Source: Rhinatrema bivittatum (lineage: Eukaryota > Chordata > Amphibia > Gymnophiona > Rhinatrematidae). From it: a stretch of DNA of 64,000 bases. The stretch spans positions 194,914,583 through 194,978,582 of the forward strand of contig NC_042623.1 of assembly GCF_901001135.1 (NCBI RefSeq), given 5' to 3'. Positions 9,391 through 21,170 of this stretch are shown here, piece after piece. Under the pieces are notes generated by a model. The model ran no database searches and was not told the DNA's origin. It saw only the letters and a list, made by a program, of their open reading frames with translations. Position 1 is the first letter of the stretch. Every line of letters begins with the position of its first letter. The position numbers and the translations under genes are program-made.

Positions 9391-12300
9391 ACAGCCCCCC
9401 ATTAGGTCGTCAAGGTGGGCAGCTTTGATGTCAGTGCAGAACATGACCTCAGTGCCATCACGATGCGGTGCTGCCCCAATATCATTGACACCCTCAAGGC
9501 CATTGAGATGCAAGGCCATCATAGGGAGCCTTCAGGCCACAGATGCTTTTCATTACCACTCAAATACATCGAGCTTCACCAACCAGGCACTGGAGTCGCC
9601 ATTGAACACCGAGGTCGCCCCTGAAGCCATCGATGCTGGGATTCTTGGAAACCCTGGTGTGACCCTGCAGCCCTCAGATGGCAGGTGTGTTTGGCCTCGT
9701 TCGGATGGAGCGCAGAGGTTGCCATCTACTAGGCACACCCTGGTACTCTGGAGCATTCATACGCTGTAGTCCGTTGCCCTCAAGGCTCCTGGATTGTGTC
9801 CACTACGGAGCACTGAGAAGCTCAATACTTTCCCTTCAGCCGATGATCCCAGCATTGGAAGCCCCGCCAGGGTGCCCATACCATCAGTTTGATGAGCACT
9901 AGCGAGGCTCTCGTTGGCCGTAATCTTACGAGACCATCGAGCTCGCAGCATCGACATCCCCAGATGAGTAAGTGAGCCGAGGGGAACTCTCATTGGCGCT
10001 GGTGGTCACCGGTTCTTTTTGGCATCAGTGATCTATGGGTGGGCTGCAGGTCCTCTCCCTGCAGACACCCATAGTTTCCTTGGTCGATACCTTCGGGCAC
10101 CGGGCAGTCGATGTCCGTGGGCAACTGTGGCATCAGGGATGGTGCTTTATACTGTCGAACTGATTTTGGTTCGGTTTAGTTCCTTTGAGGCCCTGGGTGC
10201 AGTCATGCCCTTGTGGTGGAATTATGTTGGTGAGTATGAAAGCGCCATGGGCCCTACAGGCACCATCACACTCTGGACATCAGTGGCTGCAGTCGTAGAT
10301 AGCAGGTCATGTCTGCAGAATAACATAGGCACCTTCAATCGCCAGGGACTTCGCTGCTGTAGTTCTCTGTGGGACTCGGAGGTGAACCAGTCTCGACGCA
10401 GTTTCGAAGGCCTGCCTCTCAAAGCGTTTTCATGTACTGGAGAGGGCAACACCATATACCTCCACCACCTTACCTTCCCAGAGCACCAGTGGTGCTGGGA
10501 ACACATGCATCACACTATTATCTCGACTCCGCTGGAGTTACTGTGATGTTTACGTGCAGCATGCATGGTTGGGAAAGACATGGCATCTATTCCAAGTGCC
10601 TTTGACGCTGGCAGGGGGCATTCTCTCTGTCTATGCAGTCCTCAGCCATGCTAGGTTTCTGCCATCGTTCCATCATGGTCTCTGTCTCCTTGGCAGTCTG
10701 CACCGCATAGTGCTGAGGAGCACTGGTGGGGGAGGCGTCATCATTCACACTGTGCTTGGTTGTGGGGCAGCACGTGGCCACCGACTCTGGCACATAGTAC
10801 TCTGTCCTCACTGGGCATGGGATTTCACCCACAAGCACAGTGCATAGGATCATCAGTGTGTCACCATCCGTGGATGGGTTACCACTACATGAGTACCGCC
10901 CGGCCAGCTTTCGCAGCAGAGGGCTTTCAGTTGCTCTTTGTTGCCTGGGTGCTTGTGTGTGTGTGTGAGTGTGTGTGTGTTTTCCCTCTGGGTGGTCACA
11001 AGAAGTTGTGTTCCTCAGCCACAGGACTGACCTAGGATTGCGTTCCTGATCATATCCTGGGGCAGTGGATTGCAACAGTTCTCTCCTTTCTCAGTAGAGG
11101 AAGGTGTCTTTCGACCTCTCCCATATCAAACTCCTCTTTTTTGTGGGAAAGCCTCTGGGACTGCATCCCTGGCAAGTTTTTTTCTGAACCGGGGCCTTGG
11201 TTCTTGGAATACGTATGTCTCCTTGGAAGTCAGGGCTGGGAAGCAGCAGCGGCAGTCATTGGACCATCTTCAGCTGGGACCCCTCCAGGGATTTTGGTGG
11301 TGACCTCTCCTTCCAGAGGCTGGCTGCCTGTGGTGGGTTGGTCGCTTCGGCGCCTCAGAATTGGTGATGGTGCATCAACTCTCCTCTGAGGAGTTCCTAG
11401 GTCTTTTGGGATCGGGAGGCCCTGATCCTGCTGCTTACCTCTCCAATCTGGAAGGTGAGGTTCCCCTCTGGACGCCTGACTATGCATCCCTTCGAGGGGT
11501 GTCCCTTGTTTCTCCATCTCCGGAGAAGGGATGGCACTGCTCTGACTGGTGCCAGCTCCAAAAACCGGTCGAAGATAGCACTTTCCCTCAGCACTCTAAG
11601 ATGCAGCCAGTCTATCCAAGAGGGAGCCTGTCCAGTTTTGCTCTCTGCTGACCCTCCAGGTTTCTCTCCTGTTCAGAAGTCATTTTGATACCTGTTGGAC
11701 TCTGTGGACATCTTCCTTAAGGATCGATATCGTCAGTCATTCTTGCCTGCGGGACCCTCCTCTGCAAGAACAGTTTAAGTCCATCAAATGGGCAAACATG
11801 CCTTTCACTCTTTTGCCTTGTCCATGGCTGAGGGCGGTGGGAACTGAGTGTTCTCACAATAGAGGCACTGCCCCCTACTCACAGAGGAGTGCAAACTATT
11901 CTTCCCCCTTTCCTCAGAATCACCCTGTCTGTGGTCAGAGGCTTCCTGGGTCATGCAACGTTGTCCATTTCTGGGCCACATGCTCCCTTGGGAGGAAGTA
12001 TATGCACTCATGACTGGGATAGATACCTCAGCGGGGTGCTTGGTAATCTGTCTGAGATCACCCTGGGCCTGCCCTGATACCCTTTGGGTATCTGGGCCGG
12101 TAATGAAATCCTGTTACCCTAGAATCTGTGCATGGAACTACTTGGCTTCCTGTCTTCTAGGAGAGCATTTGGGATTTCTCCCCGGGGCATTCTCTCTTAA
12201 TTCCGTTGTTCCAGGCAGGCTGAGGTCTCTATCTTAGTGGGTTACTCTCTGCTGAATTCATCAGTGAGTTGTTTTCTTGGGGTTAATAGGCAACTTGGCG

Positions 12301-13154
12301 ACTCGTGCTTACCCTGGCAGCCCACTGATCTGCCTCCTGGTGTTCTTCGCTTCATCTGACCTCCGATTGGATTGTCGTGGGAGGGAAGGAAAAGCTAAGG
12401 CACTCATGATATATCTTCCGTTTAACTGCAGGGAAGGATACACCACGTTTTTCCATATATTTTTGCTACTGGCCAATACTGCCCTTAGCTTCTCATTCTA
12501 TAGGTTGCCCAGGGTGTCTGCCTGCTCCTATACTATCCTTTGCTGGTCTGTTTCAGGGATTGCCTCTCATCTCCTGACAGGTCTGATGCTCGGCATGCAA
12601 TGTCTGTCCCAGGCCCTGCCGTGGCTTGCTATTTGTTCTTCCAAGCATTGCTTGGGTTTCTCCTGCCCAATATGCCTACCAGCCAAATCTTGGGCCTCTT
12701 CTCCAGAGACATTCTGTCCTTCACATATCAGTGCACTTTAGTTTCTTTCTGGAGGCTCTTGGGCCCAGGTTTGTTTTCTGGTTGTCTTTTAACATCGAAG
12801 GAAACTGTGCAGTCTTCATCCAAGAATCTTTCTCTTGTCTGGATCTCTGGGTTCTTCCTGTATCCAGGGGGATCTAGACCCACTATTGTTGTCAGGGTTT
12901 ACTTATCAAGAACCCTGTCTGTACTGTTTTCCATAATGCAGAGTTTGCTTCTGCTTGCACTTGCATCACTTCCCTGTCTTAGGTACCCCTGCTATGCATG
13001 AGGGTTTATGTCTCAGTCTTTCTATGGTTTTTCTTTGTAGAACCCAGCTGTTCTCCAGCCTGTACCCCTGATGGGTCAGCTGCCTTTCAGGCAAATGAAG
13101 GAGATAGTGCTCCAGCACTATGTGTTTTCCTGCTTTTTCCTGCTTGGACAGCCT

Positions 13155-13265
13155 ATAGCTAGGGATTCACCCTTGTGTGAGGACTACCATCCTGCTTGTC
13201 CTAGGAGAAAGCAGAGCAGTTTACCTATAACAGATGTTCTCCTAGGACAGCAGAATGTTAGTCCT
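13155..13265 (+). repeat. DIRS D internal complementary region
   Basis: This block contains GTGTGAGGACTACCATCCTGC followed by an inverted version (CCTAGGACAGCAG...GTTAGTCCTCAC). The second half is the reverse complement of the terminal repeat at 13440-13515, and the first half is the complement of the element's left end near 1604. In DIRS elements this internal region is thought to template completion of the ends during circle formation. Confidence 0.6.
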
Positions 13266-13439
13266 CACGAAACCTCCCACCTCCCCTGGGAGTTGGTTTT
13301 CCCATGTATGAGCTATATCATGGACTGAGGGACTCTGCCTAGGTGGCAGGGTAATGACTACAGCTTCACATGCTCAGTAGGGCATGCTGAAAGCTCTAGA
13401 TTCTTTGAGATCAAAGTTCCATGCTGGTCTCCATCAGAT

Positions 13440-13515
13440 GATGTCACCCCTGTGTGAGGACTAACATCCTGCTGTCCTAGGAGAACATGTGTTACAGGTA
13501 AGCAACTCTGCTTTA
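13440..13515 (+). repeat. DIRS D right inverted terminal repeat
   Basis: GTGTGAGGACTAACATCCTG, then CTGTCCTAGGAGAACA and CAGGTAAGCAACTCTGC. Its reverse complement is found about 200 bp upstream in the internal complementary region. It marks the right end of the older DIRS element. Confidence 0.6.
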
Positions 13516-13559
13516 TCTTCTTGAGTTTTGCCATCATCATCAGATTGGCAAGAAAGTCA

Positions 13560-14351
13560 TCCAACTCAGAAAAAAAGCTTCTTCAAGCTATGTGTAAAAT
13601 GTTATCATAAAATAGATAATTGGGACATACATGAATTTATGCCTCAGATGCCCAGGTCCACGATTCCAGTCTATGCAGAAAGATGTCTCAGCGGGCAGTA
13701 AAATATTGGAACATGAAGCTCATATATAAGCTATCTTCAGCCTTGGAAAGGGAAAAGGCTGGTAACCAAAAGGTCAGAGCCTCAAGGCACAAAGAACATT
13801 TCAAGAGAAAGCATGACCATTAATCGTCATTAGGAATAAGGCACTGATCTGACAAAATGACAAAGGCACTCAGAGCTGAAAAAACACCATGCTAATAATA
13901 TGGCATCAAAATATTCATTAGCCCCCTATTCCTCAGAACTGGTCTGCTTGGCACAGAAAATATTTTCTACAGCACTGAAACTATCTAAACAGGAAAAAGC
14001 TTTCTGGCGTCCCTTTCCTCAAGCGAGACTCTCTCAGGTCCCCTCAGTCCCTCTATCAGTCATCACTGTGATAGAGGTTTTGCTATGTGTCTGTTTATTA
14101 TTTGTTTGTTGTAATGTGTCTTCGATAATTTATTTTAATTTTTGTTTTTATTGTTATATTTTTCGCTAATTTTTATGTATGTTTTTAATGAACCTCACCC
14201 TGAATGTAGGAAGGGTGGGCAACAAATGCTTTCAAATAAATAAGTGAAAATTGATGTATCAGTGCAAAAAAAAGGACCATTCTTATCACAAAACTATGCC
14301 TCATATTTTAGTCCCAGAATCAGATAGTTCATCCAGGAATGCTCAACCATC
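13560..14351. other. No gene; probable LINE 3' end at 13900-14250
   Basis: The T-rich stretch 14080-14180, the words GGGTGGGCAACAAATGC, and AAATAAATAAGTG near 14236 look like a + strand LINE 3' UTR with a short A-rich tail. The 89-codon open frame at 13900-14169 has no family I recognise. The rest is unassigned. Confidence 0.35.
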
Positions 14352-15124
14352 TGTTAGGTACTCTAGCTTTCGTGGACCCTTGGCCCGAGGTGGGGTTGAT
14401 GTTACCTGAGGGGTTGGGCCCCGCAGGTCCCCACCGTCGGTAGGAAGAGCTGGTTGGTTGACAGAGACTGGATGGAGCTTCCAGGTTGAGCCCTTGGATA
14501 CCAGGTTAGCTGGACTTAGGTGGGCCTCCATCTGAGGTCTTCGGAGGGACAACGAGAGGGTCAGCCAGGAGCCAGCAGCGTAGTCAGATAAAGCAATGGT
14601 CAGAGTCAGGAGACAGTCTGTAGCGTGGTCAGGCGTAACAATGGCCGGAGACAGACAATCTGAAGCGCGGTCAAGCATAGCAATGGTGGGAAACAGGAGA
14701 CAAACTAGCATGGTCAGGCATAGCAATGGTCAAAGGAGAAGGTCAGGAACTCGGACAAGGAGCAACAGAGCAACTAATACACCACGAGAGTGAGGAGGAG
14801 TTGCCAAGGCGAGTCCTGATAGTCAGGGCTCGCCTAATATAGGCCCCTGAACCGGTGACGTCACAAAAAAGAGCCAGCAGCTGGCATGCTGTGGGACCTT
14901 TAAATATTCTTGAGAGGTGCGCACGCCTGGGGAACTGGATGTGAGAGGGCGACGGTGTTTCTGCTGCGAATCTAGGGTCTCCAGCGGCGGACAGGGCCGC
15001 GAAGAGGAGAGCAGGGCTGAGAGCGCTCCCCCTGCCCTGCAGCAGAGCCAAAGACCACCCCCAGCAGGGCAGCAAAGAAGTTGAGGACGGCTGGTTGCGC
15101 ACTCTGCAGCCAGCCTACGCAACA
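14352..15124 (-). mobile_element. Solo LTR, gypsy-like
   Basis: The 773-bp block runs from TGTTAGG to CGCAACA (TG...CA ends). Near its left end, CGTGGACCCTTGG is the complement of CCAAGGGTCCACG, a word found near the U5 end of the other gypsy-like LTRs here (16190, 21115, 25240, 51310, 53625). It is therefore in minus orientation. The interior is GC-rich with repeated CAATGG/GGTCAGG words. No clean 5-bp duplication is visible (CCATC versus TCAAC). It contains no ORF with a recognisable domain. Confidence 0.55.
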
Positions 15125-16168
15125 TCAACAATGCCCCTGTTGCCTGAAGCTTTTGTCCAAAAGATGTGGAAGGACTTTGGAAAAGCTTATATATCAGATC
15201 CAATTTGACCATCATTGAGAGAGATATCAACACAATCTTCTGTGACACCTGGTCCTCCTTGAAGGTCCTTATCATCTGCAGTTTCAAAATTTGTCTTTAC
15301 CCAAAAAGTTTCCTATAATAATTACAGACCACAAAGACTTGGATTATTCAGGTTCTTCCTATTCTCTGCATTCGATAGATGAATCATTTGAGCTACTGCA
15401 AGATCCATCTCCAGAACCATGAGCTATCTTACATTGCTCCAGAAGATGTCAAAGAGTATTCCCTTCCAACTGGAGGAAAGTACTTGGGAGGGTGAGGATC
15501 TTCAAGAGGTGTAGAAATTCAATCTAAAAACAAAGTGCTTAAAGTTTTACAGAATCTTCGTTCTAAGATATGGAAGAACACTTTAACAATTCTCCTAGTT
15601 ACAAAGAATGTAGACATCAAATGCAAAATATGACAATGTCTTGGCCATGTGATGGTCCAACTTCCTCATTAATTCCTGGTGGTACAATCAGCAATAAGGA
15701 AAGCTAGAAAATCCAGGGCTTTCTCATCAGTACTACCCACAAAAGAGTCGGGTTAATGGATTCCATAGGAAAGAAACAATTTCAAGTGGCTGTGCTTCAA
15801 TCAAAAGTAGCAGTCTATCAATTACAGATGGTGCAGTATCTCTACAATATCTTGCAAAAGATAAGAGATACCTCTAACTCTCTACATTAGAAAGATTAGT
15901 AAAAAATAATTTCTTTCTTAAATGAAGCTGATGAATGTATGATGCACATGACCAGATCTGTACATGATGCCTCTTCTAGGTCTTTGGCTATATTCAAAGC
16001 CACAAGAAGACTAGCATGGCTAAAAACATCTAACCTTCAGAAAAACCTTCAAAACAAAATTGCGGATGCCCTCTGTTCTGGAGAAAATGTGGTCAGAAAG
16101 TGGGGGAAGACTTCTTTTTTCCCAATGGGCCAAACTGACAATAGATCATTGAGTTCTCAGCATCATAA
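15125..16168 (+). pseudogene. DIRS-like ORF1 remnant of a different lineage
   Basis: The longest clean piece is 15939-16130: MHMTRSVHDASSRSLAIFKA, then RRLAWLKTS, NLQKNLQNKIADALCSGENV. The pattern of alternating Ala/Ser helices followed by RRLAWL and a short hydrophilic helix resembles ORF1 of DIRS/Ngaro-type elements, but it differs from ORF1 of elements A and B. Upstream frames (15300-15900) are broken by many stops. It is cut at 16169 by the LTR of the gypsy element. Assignment is by overall style only. Confidence 0.4.
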
Positions 16169-16981
16169 TGTTGTAACCAGAGCAGTGGATCCTTGGGCTG
16201 ACTGGACAGAGAGAAGATGGAAGAGAACTCCGCTGAAGAAGGCAGATCTGAAGCTGAAGACTGAAGAATACTTCGCCCTGGAAGCCCAAGATCCCCCCAG
16301 GAGGAGTCCGTGAGGATCCGGACCACTGGGACTTAGGCGGCTTCACCCTAGAAGCCCAAGATCCCCCCAGGAGGTGCCTGTAGGGCTGCGAACCGCTGGG
16401 ACTTAGGCAGACCACGGAGTTTGGAGAAACGAGTAGACGGACCAGGGTCAGGACAGACGGAGATCAGCACATGAAGAGACAAGCCGGGGTCAAAACCTGA
16501 AGACAATCTGAAGGAAGTATACCGGCACCTGGAATCGCCGCCTGGAGTGGCAGCGGAGCAGCAGCAAGACAGACTCCAGCGACGAAGCCCCACGGGGCTG
16601 GATGCAGGAAGACCAGGAACCGGATCCGAGGCAGGAGTCGAGGCACAAGCAGGAACAAGCAGGAACTGCAACTTACCACTCACAAGGAGTCGACCACGTT
16701 GCAAGGCAGGGATCTTTGGTCAGATGCCGGGTTTAAATCCCCGCCAGCATCTGACGTCATGGAAAGGGGCTGGCCGCGGTTCCGCGCCAGAGGCCCTTTA
16801 AAAGTGTTCCCTCTGCGCGTGTGCGTGCCTAAGGGGGAGGAGCCATCGCAGCATTCGGCAGCATCTCCCCTCGTGGAGACGCCGCTGCGGAGACCTGAGC
16901 AGGCCCAGAGGATCCCCGGACTCGCCGGCAGTATTCCTTGGGCGCCAAAGTAAGGACCTGGTTGCGACCAGGACCGCAACA
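16169..16981 (-). repeat. Gypsy 3' LTR with 70-bp tandem duplication
   Basis: In element orientation it starts TGTTGCGGTCC just after the polypurine tract and ends near GGTTACAACA, so the ends form a short TGTTG/CAACA inverted pair. It matches the other LTR at 21094-21957. A 70-bp unit starting AAGCCCAAGATCCCC is duplicated at 16282-16351 and 16352-16421; the other LTR has a single unit, so the duplication arose after insertion or by recombination between variants. Confidence 0.75.
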
Positions 16982-17000
16982 GTACCCCCTCTCTTACGCC
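16982..17000 (-). promoter_or_regulatory. Polypurine tract of gypsy element
   Basis: On the minus strand the bases before the 3' LTR read GCGTAAGAGAGGGGGTAC, a purine-rich run ending directly at TGTTGCGG. This is the expected primer for plus-strand DNA synthesis. Confidence 0.65.
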
Positions 17001-17073
17001 CCCTTTTTAATGGCCCCGGTTTACCAGGATGTTCCTGATGGAATTGTTGCAGTAGGGATTTATCCAGGATATT

Positions 17074-18336
17074 TCAGGCGGGCTCCCACGTGTTCTCTTC
17101 TGGACCACACCCCTCCCATGCCAGGAGGTATTCCCATCGTCGATGGTAAAGGCGCACATCGAGTACCTCGCAGACTTGATAAGTTTTATCCTCTTGAATC
17201 TGGGTGGCCGCTGGATCAGGCAACCGACGATGAAATCTGGAGAGCACCACCGGCTTTAGTAAAGATACATGAAACATGTTGTGCACACGTAACGTGTTGG
17301 GAAGACGTAGCCGATAAGACACCAAGCTAATCCTCTCTGCCACGCGGAAAGGCCCACAATACCTGGGTGCTAATTTTCGAGATGGCACACGAAGGTAGAG
17401 ATTCTTAGTGCTAAGCCAGACCTTGTCGCCAGATAAAAAGATAGGTGCAGGTCGTCGGTGCCGATCAGCAATCCTTTGTGCGAGTTTTGCCGCCTTGGAG
17501 AGCTTGCGCTGCACCGATCTCCAGAGGCTCTGTAATTGATCGGCAGAGAGTTGAGCTGCTGGTGACGGAACGGAGATTGGCAATGGAATGGGAGGTCTGA
17601 GCTGTTGACCAAATACAATCTGGAAGGGCGATTTTCCAGTAGCTGAATGGGTGTGATTGTTGTAAGAGAATTCTGCCCATGGTAGCAGCGCTACCCAGTT
17701 GTTTTGCCTTTCTGTAGCAAAGCTGCGGAGGAATGTCTTCAAAGAACGATTCATTCGCTCAGTCTGCCCATTACCTTGGGGATGAAAGGCTGTAGACAGG
17801 TTCAATTGTACCCCAAATGTTTTGCATAAAGCCCTCCAATATCGAGCAGTAAATTGGGGACCGCGATCCGATACGATGCTTTGCGGGAGGCCGTGGGCCC
17901 GAAAGACGTGCTGTATAAATAGTTGAGCTAACTCAGGAGCAGAAGGTAACTTGGGAAGAGGGACCAAATGAACCATTTTAGAGAAACTATCCACTGTCAC
18001 CCAGATCACTGTGTTCCCTTCGGACGATGGCAGATCCACCACAAAATCAGTAGCTATGTGGGTCCAGGGCTCCACAGGCACAGGCAAGGGTTGCAGAAGC
18101 CCCCACAGTCATCCAGTCAATGGTTTCTGTCTAGCACAAGTAGGGCATGTACTTACGTAGATGCGGACGTCTTGCCGCATGTTTGGCCACCAGTAGTAGC
18201 GGTTAAGGAGATCTAAAGTTCTTTCCCGGCCCACATGGCCACCCGTGAGAGAGTCATGGGCCCAATCTAGGACCTTCTTACGATCTCGACGAGGGATGAC
18301 AGTCCTTCCTTGAGCACTTACAGTGGTGCCAGACAA
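17074..18336 (-). pseudogene. Gypsy integrase with chromodomain
   Basis: The first part (18336-18109) is the zinc-binding N-terminus: HDSLTGGHVGRERTLDLL, then CPTCARQK (an H-H-C-C finger). A stop just after QKPLTG is followed in the same order by the catalytic core (18087-17074): HIATDFVVDLP has the first Asp, SDRGPQFTARYW the second Asp, and NGQTERMNRSL the Glu, giving a complete D-D-E set. The C-terminus has PRYCGPF and VSYRLRLP (a GPY/F-like module) and then a chromodomain, YQVCEVLDVR then YLLAWEGCG and ENTWEPA. In chromoviruses the chromodomain steers integration to particular chromatin. Apart from the stop, this part is essentially intact. Confidence 0.85.
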
Positions 18337-18384
18337 GTTGATCTTGGTTGGATCGATGATGTACTGTGGTTGTTCCTCGCCCTC

Positions 18385-19967
18385 CTACGACTCCGAGTTG
18401 CAGGACAGAGCATCCGCTCGGATGTTTTTAGAGGCTGGCCGGTAGTGAAGTACAAAGTTAAACCGGTTGAAGAATAGAGACCAGCGAGCCTGCCTGGGAT
18501 TCAGGCGCTGAGCTTGACACAGAAAGGCTAGCTTGATGGCTAGTAGCTCCTTGTCTCCTATACTGTAATTACACTCTGTAGGGGAGAACTTCTTGGAGAA
18601 GTAAGAACAAGATAGTAGTTGACCGGTACTGGAACTTTGACAAAGCACTGCACCTACGGCAATGTTGGATGTGTCCACTTCCACAATAAATGGGCGAAGT
18701 GGGTCCAGATGATGTAAGCAAGTTTCTAGTAGGAAGGCCTCTTTGAGGTTTTCAAAAGCTTGACAGGCCTCTTTGGGCCAAACACTGGCATCAGCTCCTT
18801 TCCTAGTAAGCGCAGTGAGTGGAGCCACTATACGTGAGTACTGAGGATTAAAGTGTCTATAGAAGTTTGCAAACCCAAGGAAGCATTGTAAGGCTTTCAA
18901 CCCCTTGGGGCGAGGCCACTTCTTAATAGTCAAAACCTTCTCCGGATCCATATGGAATCCTGTTGCAGAAACGATGTATTCCAGAAATGGCAGAGAGTCT
19001 TGCTCAAACATGCACTTTTCCAATTTTGCATACAAATGATTGTCCTTAAGCACCTGCAGTACTTGTTTGACATGTTGACGATGAGACTCCAAATCGCGGG
19101 AGTAAATCAACACGTCGTCTAGGTACATGATTACTGAAGAATATAACATCTCTCGAAGTACTTCGTTCATCAAGGGTTGGAAGACTGCTGGGGCGTTGCA
19201 TAACCCGAAGGGCATTACTAAATACTCATAGTGCCCATCCCAGGTGTTGAAGGCAGTCTTCCATTCATCTCCAGGTCGAATTCGGACAAGGTTGTAAGCT
19301 CCTCTAAGTCCAATTTGCTGAAGATTTTTGCTCCTTGAAGTCTATCCAGGAGTTCAGGGATTAATGGGAGAGGGTACCGATCCTTCTTGGTAATGGCATT
19401 CAAGCCCCTGTAGTCAATACAAGGTCTCAAGGAACCGTCCTTCTTTCCTACAAAGAAGAATCCTGCCCCTGCTGGTGACTTGGAGGGACGGATGAATCCC
19501 TTGGCGAGGTTCTCGGAAATGTACTCCGACATTGCTTGAGTCTCTGGTAGAGAAAGAGGGTAGACCCTTCCTCGGGGGTGGCGTACTTCTAGGCAGAAGT
19601 CGAAGGGCCAATGCTGTGGTAGGATCTCCCCTTTCTCCTTAGAAAACACCTCCGCAAATTCTTCGTAAGGCGCGGGAGGCAGAATGGAGGTGTGAAGCAA
19701 AGGTAAGCGGGGAGCACAAGGAGTCTTGAGGCAATTATCGAAACAGAATGAGCTCCATTGCGCGATTTGTAAAGTATCCCAATGGATCACTGGAGAATGT
19801 TGTTGCAGCCATGGCAGTCCGAGAACAACAGAATGTACTGCCTTTTCTAGAACCAGAAAGGAAATCTCCTCAGAATGCAGGACTCCGGTATTGAGGGTGA
19901 GAGGAACAGTGATAGTCGAGGAAGAACTGTTCCTCGAATGGATGTGATCCGGAATGGAGGAGAACAT
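18385..19967 (-). pseudogene. Gypsy reverse transcriptase and RNase H
   Basis: The first frame (19967-19218) holds VFSKEKGEILPQHWPFDF, GFIRPSKSPAGAGFFFVGKK and IDYRGLNAITKKDRYPLP, then IFSKLDL. A break near 19290 (where the AYH...F block should follow SKLDL) shifts the frame. The second frame (19215-18385) begins with MPFGLCNAPAVFQ and has the catalytic box YLDDVLIYS, then FLGFANFYRHF, and RNase H (FIVEVDTSN, KELLAIKLAF, HYRPASKNIRADALS). Both active-site Asp residues of YLDD are present. In the life cycle this enzyme copies genomic RNA inside the particle. A stop separates RNase H from integrase. Confidence 0.85.
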
Positions 19968-20173
19968 GGAAGAGTGGGGCTCTGAAGTTGTACCAAGTCA
20001 GAGAGAATGAAATTTCCCCTTGCTCCGGAGTCAATGAAAGCAAGAGTCTCGAAAGACCCTCCCGGATATTTCAGGGTAACAGAGACAGTACGTTGAGGAG
20101 CAGAATTAACACAGCCTAGGAGTAGCTCCCCTATGTCACCTAGGCTTTGGTGTTTTCCAGCCGTTCCTTGCAT
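19847..20173 (-). pseudogene. Gypsy aspartic protease
   Basis: The frame contains LAFIDSGARGNFI; DSG is the catalytic triad of a retropepsin-like protease, here with Gly-Ala in the DSGA form common in gypsy elements. It overlaps the end of the gag zinc-finger frame by a few codons, so a frameshift or ordinary mutation separates them. It would cut the polyprotein into mature parts. The flap and C-terminal ILG-like motif (VVLGLPWL) fall in the next frame (19967 onward), a sign of decay. Confidence 0.75.
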
Positions 20174-21081
20174 TGAGCCAGGAAATGCCCCTTACTGCCG
20201 CAGTAAAGGCATAGCCCTAAAGCTCGGCGATGACGTCTCTCTTCTGCAGACAAGGGGGTATGCCCTAGCTGCATGGGCTCCTCTGTTGAAGCTTCCGAGT
20301 GCGCAGCACCAGACCTAGTTGGAAGCGTCAAAGTCCTGGAAAAAGCAGGGGCCAAAGGAGCCATTCGGCGAGGAGGACGCCCTTCCTTTGTCCTTTGCTG
20401 GAGGCGTTGGTCAATACGCCCAGCTACGTCGATTACAGCATTGAGATCCTCCAGGAGATCCCTGGCAGCTGGCTCATCCTTTATCCGAGCCGAGAGGCCC
20501 TCCAGGAATACTCCTTGCAGTCATCGCGCCATCCAACTTCGAGAGCAAGGGTACGGAATTCTATAGCATAGTCCGCTAATGAGCGAGATCCTTAGCGCAG
20601 CTGTAGAAGCTCAGAGGTTGCGGTAGCCATGCAAGCAGGTTCATCGAAAGCTTGTTTGACGTTTTCCACAACTGAGACAAGTTGTTCAACATGGGGTCAC
20701 TCCGCTCCCACATAGGAGACGCCCAGCTCAGGGCCCTCCCATCCAAAAGGGAGAGAATATAGGCCACTTTGACAGAGTCCATGGGAAACTGACCAGGTAA
20801 CAAGGAGAACCGTATAAAACATTGGTTCAAAAACTCCCGACAATGCCTCACATCCCCTGAATAGTGGGAGGGGGCTGGTAGCTGTGTTGGGGTGCTTACA
20901 CTCACACTGGAGCTGGCGGTCGCACTAACACCGGTTCTGGAGGGTTGGCATCCAGATGGTTAGCCAAACGCTCTACTGTAGCAGCTAAGACGTCCAAACA
21001 GTGCTGCTGCTGCTGCTGCTGCTGTAGGCACTGAGCCATTCCAGGGATGGCTTGAAGACCTGGGATATCCACCAGATCCAT
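20140..21081 (-). pseudogene. Gypsy gag
   Basis: A start at 21081-21079 gives MDLVDIPGLQAIPGMAQCL, then a run of seven CAG codons (21003-21023), then about 40 residues before a stop. The next frame (20905-20576) carries the capsid-like SHYSGDVRHCREFLNQC and YILSLLDGRALSWASPMWE, which are typical of gypsy capsid. The last part (20364-20140) ends with a CCHC zinc knuckle, CLYCGSKGHFLAQC, for RNA binding. At least two frameshifts separate these parts. The start codon lies only about 14 bases from the LTR, so the leader with the tRNA-primer site is very short or has been lost. Confidence 0.75.
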
Positions 21082-21170
21082 GGCCTTGCAAACCTTTGTA
21101 ATCAGAGCAGTGGATCCTTGGGCCGACCGGACAGAGAGATGGAAGAGAACTCTGCTAAAGAAAGAAGGCC

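Larger units (their letters stand above)
1604..13515 (+). mobile_element. Decayed DIRS retrotransposon D, host of element A
   Basis: The left part (about 1604-2090) and right part (about 9391-13515) are separated by the younger DIRS element A. The left edge starts with CCTAGGACAAGCA, which matches, inverted, the sequence at 13180-13210. The parts on both sides of A share a degenerate style rich in TCGATGCC/GGTG-like words, which suggests one original sequence. The right part ends with an internal complementary region (about 13160-13265) and an inverted terminal repeat (about 13440-13515), the arrangement typical of DIRS-1. The roughly 3.7 kb between 9391 and 13160 has no readable RT or recombinase; only short frames exist (for example 11361-11651), and I could not assign them. 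Assignment of the middle section rests on its position between matching ends and is therefore tentative. Confidence 0.55.

Noticed and set aside
10960..10985. (TG)n tract as a regulatory element
   Set aside because: Ordinary microsatellite within decayed repeat DNA.
9415..13000. Many 60-175 codon ORFs in the D remnant (for example 10019-10546 and 12277-12741)
   Set aside because: None shows RT, RNase H or recombinase motifs; composition follows the repeat, so I did not call genes.
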